Below, piece by piece: positions 1-8,206 of a stretch of 64,000 nt of DNA (position 1 is its first letter; every line of letters starts with the position of its first letter). Position numbers and translations under genes: made by a program. Under the pieces are notes generated by a model, which made no database searches, had not been told where the DNA came from, and saw only the letters and a program-made list of their open reading frames with translations. This DNA is from Natrinema sp. CBA1119 (GTDB lineage: Archaea > Halobacteriota > Halobacteria > Halobacteriales > Natrialbaceae). The stretch is taken from assembly GCF_002572525.1 (NCBI RefSeq), contig NZ_PDBS01000001.1:1-64000 (forward strand), written 5' to 3'.

Positions 1-1347
1 ATGAATAGAAACGAACTCCTCGATCAGCTTACCGAAGACATCCTCGCCCATGTGATGCGCGGGTCGTTTCCCGAGCGTGAACTGGCGCAGTCGATTAAAC
101 CGGAGCAGTTGGACGATCGATTCGAGGAGTACGAACTGCTACTCGACCTCCATTTCATTCTCAAATCGGATGTGGTCTCGTTCGTGAGGGATCTCTCGAA
201 GCATCTTCGAAGCATTCGAACGGAGACGCAAACGACATCACGAACGCGGCGTGGCACTGTTGACGGGAGAATCAACTGGGGAGCGACCATCAAGAAACGC
301 TACTCCGAACATCCTCGAGACGCGTCGATCTTCGTCTGTGACAACCGATCGGTGGACTACGATATCCCCGAAAATATCGTTCTCAAACGGCTGATCTCAG
401 TCATTCACACGACGATCCGAGAAGCAGAAGAGTATCTCCGGGGCGAGTACGAGTGGGTCCAAGAGACATGGAAAGGCAACGAGAACCTCATCGACGAATT
501 ACAGCAAATCGTCGAACGAAACGTCCACGTCCGTCGGATTCGAGACCCGGACACCTACGAGCCGACCGAACGGATGCTTACGACTGCTGCCGATTCGCGA
601 CAGGCGGTCTACCGCGAGGCTGCGTCGCTGCTCAAATCTCGAGAACGGCTCTACGAGGGTGACCCGGACGAGATCAGGAAGCTGCTCGATGAAACGGCAA
701 TTGCGCCCGACGATCAGGATTCACTCTTCGAACTGTACGTCCTCTTTCGGTTCGTCTCGACACTCGAGCGACTCCAAGAGAGCCAGCCCGAGTTCAAGAC
801 GATTGCAACGGGTCGCCAAGAGGTGGCCCGTTTCGATGGTGACAAAGAGATTGCCCTCTATCACGACAATTCCGCATCCGACCGAAACCTGTCGTTCGTC
901 GCGGTTCCGGATGAAGATCAGGAGGAACTCTCTCGAACAGACGAAGTACAGCTTACAGCAAAGGATATCGCGAGCGATTACTTCGATCGTGACTTTCGAA
1001 ATCAGACGGGTCGTCCCGACGTTATCGTCCTCGAGATCATCTCCGAAGCAGATGATCAGCACGAGTATCTGATCGTGGAAGTGAAGAATAGTACCAACAC
1101 GGACACGATTCGTCGCGGAATCAAGGAAACGCTGGAGTACCTCGCGTTTCTTCGGGTTAACGAAGACTACGTCTTCGGTCGTGACGACGGGAGCTACTTC
1201 GGCTCGGGGTGGAACGGACTGCTGGTCGTCCAAGATCTCGAGGACGATACTGCATCGCTCGAATCCCAGTCCGAAAACCCAGTCACGATTCTTCAAGCAG
1301 ATGAGTTGGAAGATCAGTTAGCGGTTGTGCTACGTGAGATCCTATAG
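1..1347 (+). CDS. PD-(D/E)XK nuclease-like protein, possibly partial at 5' end
   Basis: Predicted 448-residue soluble protein. The C-terminal third carries a PD-(D/E)XK nuclease signature: Asp340 in GRPDVIVLEI, then Glu360 and Lys362 in LIVEVKNS, the layout of the metal-binding core of restriction-like nucleases. The N-terminal two thirds are helical and charged, similar in style to McrC or DUF2357-type proteins, but I cannot assign a named family. An ATG sits at base 1, so the true start may lie upstream of the window. Its end overlaps tail-to-tail by six bases with the stub of a DNA methylase gene on the other strand, suggesting the edge of a defence island. Nuclease fold is inferred from the motif; substrate is unknown. 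Confidence 0.6.
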   Translation: MNRNELLDQLTEDILAHVMRGSFPERELAQSIKPEQLDDRFEEYELLLDLHFILKSDVVSFVRDLSKHLRSIRTETQTTSRTRRGTVDGRINWGATIKKRYSEHPRDASIFVCDNRSVDYDIPENIVLKRLISVIHTTIREAEEYLRGEYEWVQETWKGNENLIDELQQIVERNVHVRRIRDPDTYEPTERMLTTAADSRQAVYREAASLLKSRERLYEGDPDEIRKLLDETAIAPDDQDSLFELYVLFRFVSTLERLQESQPEFKTIATGRQEVARFDGDKEIALYHDNSASDRNLSFVAVPDEDQEELSRTDEVQLTAKDIASDYFDRDFRNQTGRPDVIVLEIISEADDQHEYLIVEVKNSTNTDTIRRGIKETLEYLAFLRVNEDYVFGRDDGSYFGSGWNGLLVVQDLEDDTASLESQSENPVTILQADELEDQLAVVLREIL

Positions 1348-1539
1348 CGTCGCTCGGGTTGTCGTTTTCTGTAGTAGACCGGACTCGAGTTCGTACAGCG
1401 ACTGCAGTTCGGCCAGCGCGTCGCTGGCGGCCGCGTCGCACTCCCACTCGTCTCGTTCCTGAATTCGCTCGTCGAGATAGTGACCGGAGAAGAGGTTCGA
1501 ATTCGTGTACGGACGATCCGACAGCGTCGCCTGACTCAT
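1342..1539 (-). pseudogene. N-terminal stub of an Eco57I/PglX-like DNA methylase
   Basis: A 65-codon reading frame starting at ATG 1539, preceded by a good Shine-Dalgarno-like GAGGTGG at about 1545-1555. The peptide begins MSQATLSDRPYTNSNLFSGH and continues HYLDERIQERDEW. As I recall, this resembles the first residues of very long (over 1,000 aa) haloarchaeal Eco57I-type SAM-dependent DNA methylases of defence systems. After about 60 residues it runs into a stop, and no methylase motif follows. I read it as the remnant left when the rest of the gene was deleted or replaced by the nuclease-like gene. It could instead be a genuine small protein. Confidence 0.4.
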
Positions 1540-1759
1540 GATACCTGCCACCTCGAATTGTCACGTGAAGAAACTGCTGGTAGCGGGGCCGCTCGAGGCA
1601 CCGCCTCCCGACGACGGAGTCGACCCCGACTGGATTCCGGGAGCCGACGCTCGAGCGTCACCGCAGCGTTCGGGGCGGTGGAGCCACGACCGCCACCCGA
1701 CGACGGCTCACGACTCAGGATCTGTAACGGGTGGGAGGTTTACCAGTGGTTCCCGTGAT

Positions 1760-2323
1760 ATGAAACTGATGTCAACTCGAGAAGTCGAACTCGAAAGTAC
1801 GGTTGGCGGGCTCACGGCGAAAGGGAAACTCCACACGTTGAGCGTGTGGTTCATTCTCGCGCTCCGGTTGATGATCGGGCTCGCGTTCCTCCAGAGCGGC
1901 GTCGACAAGGTCCTCTCGGGCGAGTTCTCCGCGAGCGGCTATCTACAGAACGCACCGCCGGCGAACGGCAGTCCCGTCGCGGACCTCTTCGTTTCGATGG
2001 GGAACACGCCCTGGTTCGTCGACTTCGTAAACATCGCCGTGCCGTGGGGAGAGGTCCTCATCGGACTCGGGGTACTCCTCGGCGCGATGACCCGGCTCGC
2101 AGCGTTCTTCGGCGCGTTCATGATGCTGCTCTTCTACCTCGGGAACTGGGACGTCGCCCACGGCTATATCAACGGCGACTTCGCGTACATGCTCGTATTC
2201 CTCTCCGTTGCCGCCTTCGGTGCCGGCCGAATATTCGGACTCGATCGATACATCGAATCGTACGAAATCGACGGGCAGCCCCTCGTCGAGCGGTACCCGT
2301 GGGCTCGGTATTTCCTCGGGTGA
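1760..2323 (+). CDS. DoxX family membrane protein
   Basis: 187-residue integral membrane protein with four predicted helices (about residues 33-52, 90-110, 115-135 and 140-160). Family features include the early GLAFLQSGVDKVLSG segment and the WGEVLIGLGVLLGAMTRLAAF helix. DoxX-family proteins are quinone- or thiol-linked membrane proteins, and many have no assigned substrate. The open frame extends upstream to 1538, but the extension is low-complexity and Arg-rich. ATG 1760 (MKLMSTREVELES) is the natural start; ATG 1769 is an alternative. It stands alone between the defence remnant and the convergent CoA-transferase gene. Confidence 0.75.
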   Translation: MKLMSTREVELESTVGGLTAKGKLHTLSVWFILALRLMIGLAFLQSGVDKVLSGEFSASGYLQNAPPANGSPVADLFVSMGNTPWFVDFVNIAVPWGEVLIGLGVLLGAMTRLAAFFGAFMMLLFYLGNWDVAHGYINGDFAYMLVFLSVAAFGAGRIFGLDRYIESYEIDGQPLVERYPWARYFLG

Positions 2324-2534
2324 GCCGTCCCGAACTGCGAATCGTCGTCGCCGCCGACCGCTATCGCGGCTCCGACCCGATGCGCCGCGTGGCGAGGACA
2401 GCGACGCGACGCCGCGCCGGGTTGCCGGATCGCCGAACGTGGATGCTGTCGCGGTTTCGATCGATCGCTGCTCGCCGAGTCCCTTCTCGAGACAGTCAAC
2501 GCCGGTAGAAGTAGAATCGAAGGGTCGTCGGTCC

Positions 2535-3704
2535 TCAGTCGTCGGCCGTCTCGGCGTCCTCACCCAGTAGTTCCTCGCGGTGCTCGTCGAGCAGCGGCGC
2601 GCGACCGCGGGGCTCGGGGTTCGTCTCGCTCATCTTGATCGGATTGCCCGCGATTTCGACGTCCCTGTCGGCTCCGGGCTGTTCGACCGGCACGAGCATA
2701 TCCCGCGCGTAGACGTGCGGATCGTCGAAGATTTCTTCGGTCGTCTGCACCGGCGCGGCGGGGACGCGCCCCTCGAGTTTGCCGACGAGTTCGTCGTTGG
2801 TCAGGTCGGCGGCCCACTCGGCGAGTTCGGCTCGGAGCGCGTCGCGGTTCTCGAGTCGCTCCGGCGTCGTCGGATACGCCTCGGCGAGGTCTTCGCGGTC
2901 CATCACGTCGCAGAGTTCCGCCCAGTGGTTGTTGTTGAACGCGGCGATGACGGTGTAGCCGTCGTCAGTCTCGAAAGCGTTGTAGGGAAAGAGCGTGGGG
3001 TGGGAGTTGCCCCGACGAGTGGGGGCCTCGCCCGTGTACGACTGCTGGTAGACGGCGCGCTCGGTGAAGCTGAGCATCGAGTCGTACATGGCGGTGTCGA
3101 CGTACTGGCCCTCACCGGTCTGCTCGCGGTGGTTGACTGCCGCCAGAATGCCGATGCAGTTCAGCGTCGCCGTAAAGAGGTCGCCGACGCCGGGCCCGGT
3201 CTTCGTCGGCGGGCCGTCGGGCTGTCCGGTGGTCTCCATGACGCCGCCCAGCGCCTGGGCGATGAGGTCGAAAGAGGGCTGGCCCTGCCGTTCCGTCTCG
3301 CCGGTTCGCGGGTCGCCAAAGCCCCGAATCGAGGAGTAGATGAGATCGGGGTTGTGCTCTTTCAGCGTCTCGTAGCCCAGATCGTACTTCTCCATCGTCC
3401 CCGAGCGGTAGTTCTCGACGACGACGTCGGCCTCCTCGATGAGCGAGAGGAAGTCCGCGCGGTCCTCGTCGTCGCCGAGGTTCAGTTCGATGCTCTTCTT
3501 GCCGCGGTTGACGCTCTGGAAGTAGCCCCCGTAGGCTTCTTCTCCGGGGTCGTCGACGAACGGCGGGTTCGACCGGATCATGTCGCCACCGGGTCGTTCG
3601 ATCTTGACGACGTCCGCGCCCAGGTCTGCGAGCAGCATCGTACAGTACGGCCCGGCGAGCACCTGGGTCAGATCCACGACGCGAAGGTTCGAGAGTGCTC
3701 CCAT
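2535..3704 (-). CDS. mct: Succinyl-CoA:mesaconate CoA-transferase (CaiB/BaiF family)
   Basis: 389-residue class III (CaiB/BaiF) CoA-transferase. The N-terminus MGALSNLRVVDLTQVLAGPY and the segment LGADVVKIERPGGD are family hallmarks, and the catalytic Asp region is near residue 170 (GVGDLFTATLN). The family moves CoA between acids through an aspartyl-CoA intermediate. Here the partner genes transcribed divergently make mesaconate and hydrate mesaconyl-CoA, so the assigned reaction is succinyl-CoA + mesaconate to mesaconyl-CoA + succinate in the methylaspartate cycle. Start chosen at ATG 3704, with a purine-rich AGGGGGG just upstream, rather than the in-frame codon at 3749. Substrate comes from context, not from a residue signature. 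Confidence 0.85.
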   Translation of the reverse strand: MGALSNLRVVDLTQVLAGPYCTMLLADLGADVVKIERPGGDMIRSNPPFVDDPGEEAYGGYFQSVNRGKKSIELNLGDDEDRADFLSLIEEADVVVENYRSGTMEKYDLGYETLKEHNPDLIYSSIRGFGDPRTGETERQGQPSFDLIAQALGGVMETTGQPDGPPTKTGPGVGDLFTATLNCIGILAAVNHREQTGEGQYVDTAMYDSMLSFTERAVYQQSYTGEAPTRRGNSHPTLFPYNAFETDDGYTVIAAFNNNHWAELCDVMDREDLAEAYPTTPERLENRDALRAELAEWAADLTNDELVGKLEGRVPAAPVQTTEEIFDDPHVYARDMLVPVEQPGADRDVEIAGNPIKMSETNPEPRGRAPLLDEHREELLGEDAETADD

Positions 3705-3849
3705 GTCTGTACGCCCCCCTTTCCAAACCAGTACCAAAACCCTTACCATCGATCATGTAGTTGTTTCCCGGTACCATCCCTCATGTTAATATCCGCCATA
3801 GAGACGCTGTTAGGATCCTTAAGGAATATTATCATGGAAGATCATTAGG

Positions 3850-3855
3850 TTTATA
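3850..3855 (+). promoter_or_regulatory. TATA box of the methylaspartate operon
   Basis: TTTATA lies about 27 bases ahead of 3880, putting the transcription start just before ATG 3883. This implies a leaderless transcript for the mutase S gene. The segment 3705-3882 also has to hold the promoter for the opposing CoA-transferase gene, whose TATA box I cannot place with confidence. Confidence 0.55.
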
Positions 3856-3882
3856 GGCCGGTCTCTCATGGTTGCGACTACG

Positions 3883-4323
3883 ATGTCCCAAACGGTCGTC
3901 CTCGGCGTGATCGGCTCAGATGCCCACGTCGTTGGCATCACAATCTTAGAGCAAGCCTTCAGTGCAGCCGGCTTCGATGTCGTGAACCTCGGCGTCCAGA
4001 CCTCCCAGGAGGACTTCGCCGAGGCCGCAGTAGCGCACGACGCGGAGGCCGTACTGGTCTCCTCGCTCTACGGCCACGCCGAGCAGGACTGTCAGGGATT
4101 CCACAGTGTCCTCGAGGACGCGGGCGTCGACGCGGTCAGCTATATCGGCGGCAACCTCGCCGTCGGACAGGACGAGTTCGAGCAGACCCGGAAAACGTTC
4201 CGAGAGCTCGGATTCGACCGCGTCTTCGATTCCGAAACCGATCCCGAAGACGCGATCGCCGCGCTCCACGAAGACCTCCAGATTAAACCGACGGAGTCGG
4301 AACGGGCGACTATCAGTTCGTAG
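3883..4323 (+). CDS. mamA: Methylaspartate (glutamate) mutase, small subunit S
   Basis: 146-residue cobalamin-binding subunit. The B12 base-off motif DxHxxG is present as Asp13-Ala-His15-Val-Val-Gly18; the later SSLYGH and GGNLAVG loops complete the Rossmann-like cobalamin pocket. With subunit E it interconverts L-glutamate and (2S,3S)-3-methylaspartate by a radical carbon-skeleton rearrangement. ATG 3883 is preferred to the in-frame ATG 3868 because the TATA box predicts transcription starting at about 3880. The large subunit gene follows after only eight bases, then ammonia-lyase, hydratase and lyase genes in one direction, so co-transcription is likely. Confidence 0.93.
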   Translation: MSQTVVLGVIGSDAHVVGITILEQAFSAAGFDVVNLGVQTSQEDFAEAAVAHDAEAVLVSSLYGHAEQDCQGFHSVLEDAGVDAVSYIGGNLAVGQDEFEQTRKTFRELGFDRVFDSETDPEDAIAALHEDLQIKPTESERATISS

Positions 4324-4331
4324 ATGTCTAG

Positions 4332-5771
4332 ATGATACGAGACGAACGCATTCCATCCGACGAGCTACGGCGTATCGACGAAGAGATCCGATCTGACTGG
4401 CACACGGGCGAAGACGTCGACTTCGAGGACGCCATCGCGTACCACGAGTCGCTGCCCGACCACAAGCGATTCGCCGACGTCCTCGAGTCGGCCGACAAGC
4501 CCCTCCTGCAGCCGCGAGCCGGCGTCCCCCGGCTCGACGATCAGATCGAACTCCTTCGATACCTCCTCGAGGAGGGCCAGGCGGATCTCCTCCCGACGAC
4601 TATCGACTCGTACACGCGTGACAATGAGTACGAGAAGGCCCAGCAGGGTCTCGACAAGGCCCTCGAGACGGGCGACGACACCCTGAACGGCTTCCCGGCC
4701 GTCAACCACGGGGTAGACGGCTGTCGCGAACTGATCGACGCGGTCGACGCGCCGATCGAAGTGCGCCACGGCACCCCGGACGCTCGGCTGCTCGCGGCGA
4801 TCACCTTCGCCGGCGGTTTCCAGAGCTTCGAGGGGGGTCCGATCTCCTACAACATTCCGTACACGAAACGCCACGGGCTCGAGGAGACCATCGAGAAGTG
4901 GCAGTTCGTCGACCGGCTGGCGGGAGCCTACACCGAACGCGGTGTGCGGATCAACCGCGAGCCGTTCGGACCGCTCACCGGCACCCTCGTCCCGCCGTCG
5001 ATCGCGATCGCGATCATGATCGTCGAGGGGAAGTTGGCGGCGACGCAGGGCGTGCGCTCGATCACGCTCGGCTACGGTCAGGTCGGCAACATCGTTCAGG
5101 ACGTGGCCGCCCTACACGCGCTCAAGAAGTTAGGCAACGAGTATCTGCCCGACGAGGTCGTCGTCACCACCGTCTTCCACGAGTGGATGGGCGGCTTCCC
5201 GCCGGATGAGGCCCGCGCGAACGGCGTCATCAGCTTCGGCGGCATGACCGCCGCCATCGCACAACCGGACAAGGTCATCACCAAGTCACCCCAGGAGTTC
5301 CAGGGGGTGCCGACTATGGAGGCCAACTCGGCCGGGCTGCGCACGACGCGTCAGGTCATCGACATGGCGATCGAACAGCAGATCGACATCGACGGCATCG
5401 AGGAGGAACAGGACCTCATCGAGCGCGAAACCCGCTGTCTGATGGACACCATCTTCGACCACGGCGACGGCGACGTCGTCCAGGGGACGCTCAAGGCCTT
5501 CGACTCCGGTGCGCTCGACGTCCCCTTCGCACCCAGCGACAGCGCGGCAGGTGCCGTCCTGCCCGCGCGGGACGACGACGGTCGCGTCCGCATCTTCGAG
5601 TGGGCCGACCTCGAGATGGACGAGGACATCAAGGAGATTCACCGCGCCCGACTGTCCCAACGCGCGGACACCGAAGGGCGCGAGCAGTCGTTCCGGATGG
5701 TCGCGGACGACGTGGACGCGATCAGCGACGGCAAACTCATCGGCCGACCGCAGGGTGACGCCTCACCATGA
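4332..5771 (+). CDS. mamB: Methylaspartate (glutamate) mutase, large subunit E
   Basis: 479 residues, matching the roughly 480-residue bacterial GlmE family. It is the TIM-barrel catalytic subunit that binds glutamate and, with the small S subunit, adenosylcobalamin. Visible family segments include QPRAGVPRLDDQIELL (about residues 56-71), FPAVNHGVDGCR (120-131), RHGTPDARLL, EGGPISYNIPY, and EWMGGFPPDEARA in the C-terminal half. The gene starts eight bases after the small-subunit stop, and its last four bases (ATGA) overlap the start of the ammonia-lyase gene. Translational coupling across these three genes is therefore likely. Confidence 0.93.
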   Translation: MIRDERIPSDELRRIDEEIRSDWHTGEDVDFEDAIAYHESLPDHKRFADVLESADKPLLQPRAGVPRLDDQIELLRYLLEEGQADLLPTTIDSYTRDNEYEKAQQGLDKALETGDDTLNGFPAVNHGVDGCRELIDAVDAPIEVRHGTPDARLLAAITFAGGFQSFEGGPISYNIPYTKRHGLEETIEKWQFVDRLAGAYTERGVRINREPFGPLTGTLVPPSIAIAIMIVEGKLAATQGVRSITLGYGQVGNIVQDVAALHALKKLGNEYLPDEVVVTTVFHEWMGGFPPDEARANGVISFGGMTAAIAQPDKVITKSPQEFQGVPTMEANSAGLRTTRQVIDMAIEQQIDIDGIEEEQDLIERETRCLMDTIFDHGDGDVVQGTLKAFDSGALDVPFAPSDSAAGAVLPARDDDGRVRIFEWADLEMDEDIKEIHRARLSQRADTEGREQSFRMVADDVDAISDGKLIGRPQGDASP

Positions 5772-7051
5772 ATATTACAGGAATTTACGCAACGCCCGGC
5801 TACTCCGGGTTTTTCTTCGACGACCAGCGCGCGATCAAGCAGGGAGCGGAACACGACGGCTTCACCTACGAGGGCGAGCCGGTCACCGACGGCTTCGACG
5901 AGATTCGCCAGGCCGGCGAGTCGATCATCGTCGACATCGAACTCGCCGACGGCACCGTGGTCCGGGGCGACTGCGCCGCGGTCCAGTACTCCGGTGCCGG
6001 CGGGCGCGACCCGCTGTTCAAAGCCGAGGAGTACGCCCCCGTCATCGAGGGCCCCGTCGCCGACGAACTCGAGGGCCGAGATGCGACCGAGTTCCTCGAC
6101 AACGCCGAATTGCTCGAGGAGATGGAAGTTGACGGCGACCGACTCCACACGGCGATCCGCTACGGCGTCTCGCAGGCGCTGCTCGCCGCGGCTGCTGAAG
6201 CCGAGAAGACGACGCAGACGGACGTCATGGCAGATGCGCTGGGCACTGAGCCCGCGACGGAGCCGGTGCCGGTCTTCGGCCAGTCCGGCGACGACCGCTA
6301 CAACAACACCGAGAAGATGTTCGTCAAGGGCGTCCCCGTTTTGCCCCACGCGCTCATCAACAGCGTCGAGAAGATCGGCGAGAACGGCGAGGTCCTCCTC
6401 GAGTACGTGGAGTGGCTCGTCGAGCGCTCCCAGGAGCTGGGCCCCGAGGGGTACGACCCTCGCTTCCACATCGACGTCTACGGCATGATCGGCGAGATCT
6501 TCGGCGCGCCCTACGACCGCGACGAAGTGGTCGACTACTTCGCTGCGCTCGAGGAAGCCGCAGCCCCCTACCCGATTCAGATCGAAGGGCCGATGGACGT
6601 CGGCGACCGGGCCGACCAGATCGATGCGATGGTCGAGCTCCGCGAGGGGCTCGACGCTGCCAACGTCGACGTCGATATCGTAGCCGACGAGTGGTGTAAC
6701 ACCTTCGAGGACGTGCAGGCGTTCGTCGACGCGGGCGCGGCCGACCTCGTGCAGGTCAAGACGCCCGACCTGGGCGGGATCCACCGAAGCGGACAGGCGG
6801 TCCGCTACTGCGATGGGACAGACACCCGCGCCTACCTCGGGGGTACCTGTAACGAGACGGAGACCTCCGCACGTGCCTGCGCCCACGTCGCGCTCGCGAC
6901 GAACGCCGCGCAGGTGCTCGCAAAGCCCGGTATGGGCTTCGACGAGGGGTACATGATCGTCGAAAACGAGATGCGACGGACGGTCGCCCGACGGAAACGA
7001 AAACAGTTACCAACTGATGCAGAGACGGACGAGGTGACTGCAGATGACTGA
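5768..7051 (+). CDS. mal: Methylaspartate ammonia-lyase
   Basis: 427-residue enolase-superfamily enzyme that eliminates ammonia from 3-methylaspartate to give mesaconate. The two catalytic bases known from the clostridial enzyme, His194 and Lys331, fall at exactly those positions: His194 in VLPHALINSV and Lys331 in VQVKTPDLGGI. The N-terminal capping domain starts MNITGIYATPGYSGFFFDDQ, as in the family. The start overlaps the mutase E stop (ATGA), and the end overlaps the hydratase start by eight bases. The exact numbering match makes this the most secure functional call in the cluster. Confidence 0.96.
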   Translation: MNITGIYATPGYSGFFFDDQRAIKQGAEHDGFTYEGEPVTDGFDEIRQAGESIIVDIELADGTVVRGDCAAVQYSGAGGRDPLFKAEEYAPVIEGPVADELEGRDATEFLDNAELLEEMEVDGDRLHTAIRYGVSQALLAAAAEAEKTTQTDVMADALGTEPATEPVPVFGQSGDDRYNNTEKMFVKGVPVLPHALINSVEKIGENGEVLLEYVEWLVERSQELGPEGYDPRFHIDVYGMIGEIFGAPYDRDEVVDYFAALEEAAAPYPIQIEGPMDVGDRADQIDAMVELREGLDAANVDVDIVADEWCNTFEDVQAFVDAGAADLVQVKTPDLGGIHRSGQAVRYCDGTDTRAYLGGTCNETETSARACAHVALATNAAQVLAKPGMGFDEGYMIVENEMRRTVARRKRKQLPTDAETDEVTADD

Positions 7052-8162
7052 CTGGACCGATCCGGACACGTTCGCACAGGTGCTCGAGCACGTCGAGACC
7101 AAAGAGAAGGGCAATTGCTTCGAGGACTTCGAGGAGGGGGACGTCATCGAACACGACCCCGGCCTTACGCTCACCCAGTTCGGCAACGAGTCCTGGATGA
7201 GTCAGACCCTGAACCACGACCCCGCCTACTGGCGGAGCGACGCTGCCGCGGAACGCGGCTTCGACGAACCGCCGGTTCACCCCGACTATCTCACCGCAGC
7301 CACCCTCGGCATCACCGTCGAGGACTTGAGCGAGAAGGGAGGCTACTTCCTCGGCCGCACCGACGTCCGGTTCCCCACCGCACCGGTCTATACGGGCACC
7401 GAACTCCACGTCGAGAGCGAGGTTGTCAACCGCGCGACCTCGAGTTCCCGACCCGAGTACGGCATCGTCTCCTGGCGCACCCGCGGCAAGGACGCCGAAA
7501 CTGGCGACGTGCTCTGTTCGTACGAGCGGACGAACATGATCCCGCGCCGCGAGCCGATGGCGACGGACGGAAGCGGTGAGCGAACCGACGGTTCGCGATC
7601 CTCGTCGGAGCTGCGCTCCGACGGTGGTGCCGCAACCGCCGAGGACGACGGCGACGACGGCCCCGAACTCCCCGAGGAGTTCATCGCGCCCGAGGGCGGC
7701 TACTTCGAGGACTTCGTCGGCGCGCTCGAGGAAGCTGACGACGAGAACGCCGCCGTCGCCTACCGCCACGAGCGCGGCCGCACACAAGACGACGTGACCG
7801 TCGCTTCGCTACCGCTTTCGACGCTCAACACGGCCAAACAGCACCATAACGTCGACGTGATGAGCGACTCGCCGTCGGGCAGTATCGTCACCTACGGCGA
7901 CGTAACTCGGTCGACCGCGCTGGGCCACGCCCGCTCGGACGAAGAAACGTGGCGCGAGGTCGGCTTCGACGACGAATCGTTCCACACGTTCGTCGCCGTC
8001 GGCGACACCGTCTACGCATTCACGCGCGTGCTCGAGGCCGAAGCGGACGCCTCGAGCGAGGAGGCGGGAACGGTCACCTTCGAACACATCGCGTTCAACC
8101 AGGACGACGAACCCGTCTACTCCGGAACCCGAACCGCGGAGATTCGAAAGCGTTCTAACTAA
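7044..8162 (+). CDS. mch: Mesaconyl-CoA hydratase (MaoC-like double hotdog)
   Basis: 372 residues with two hotdog-fold halves. Residues about 20-170 contain FEEGDVIEHDPGLTLTQ, and about 200-372 contain YFEDFVGALE and ending SGTRTAEI. It hydrates mesaconyl-CoA to beta-methylmalyl-CoA in the methylaspartate cycle. The linker between the halves (about residues 172-200) is low-complexity and Ser/Asp-rich. At DNA level it contains two adjacent perfect palindromes at 7580-7596 and 7603-7623, which look like an inserted repeat element kept in frame (see findings). Substrate is taken from context: the preceding gene makes mesaconate and the next cleaves the product. Confidence 0.9.
   Translation: MTDWTDPDTFAQVLEHVETKEKGNCFEDFEEGDVIEHDPGLTLTQFGNESWMSQTLNHDPAYWRSDAAAERGFDEPPVHPDYLTAATLGITVEDLSEKGGYFLGRTDVRFPTAPVYTGTELHVESEVVNRATSSSRPEYGIVSWRTRGKDAETGDVLCSYERTNMIPRREPMATDGSGERTDGSRSSSELRSDGGAATAEDDGDDGPELPEEFIAPEGGYFEDFVGALEEADDENAAVAYRHERGRTQDDVTVASLPLSTLNTAKQHHNVDVMSDSPSGSIVTYGDVTRSTALGHARSDEETWREVGFDDESFHTFVAVGDTVYAFTRVLEAEADASSEEAGTVTFEHIAFNQDDEPVYSGTRTAEIRKRSN
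7580..7623. repeat. Paired palindromic element inside the hydratase linker
   Basis: Two inverted repeats lie side by side within the coding sequence. The first has a 7-base stem GCGAACC / GGTTCGC around GAC at 7580-7596. The second has a 9-base stem CGTCGGAGC / GCTCCGACG around TGC at 7603-7623. They encode part of the Ser/Arg-rich linker between the two hotdog domains, where an in-frame insertion would be tolerated. Confidence 0.6.
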
Positions 8163-8206
8163 CACGAACGACCATCACAGACGACCGCGAATTCAGACAG
8201 ATACAC

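Noticed and set aside
2580..3848. 422-residue frame antisense to the CoA-transferase gene
   Set aside because: It is the mirror of the CaiB-family gene, with Val/Arg-rich composition and no domain; GC-rich genes often leave long open frames on the other strand.
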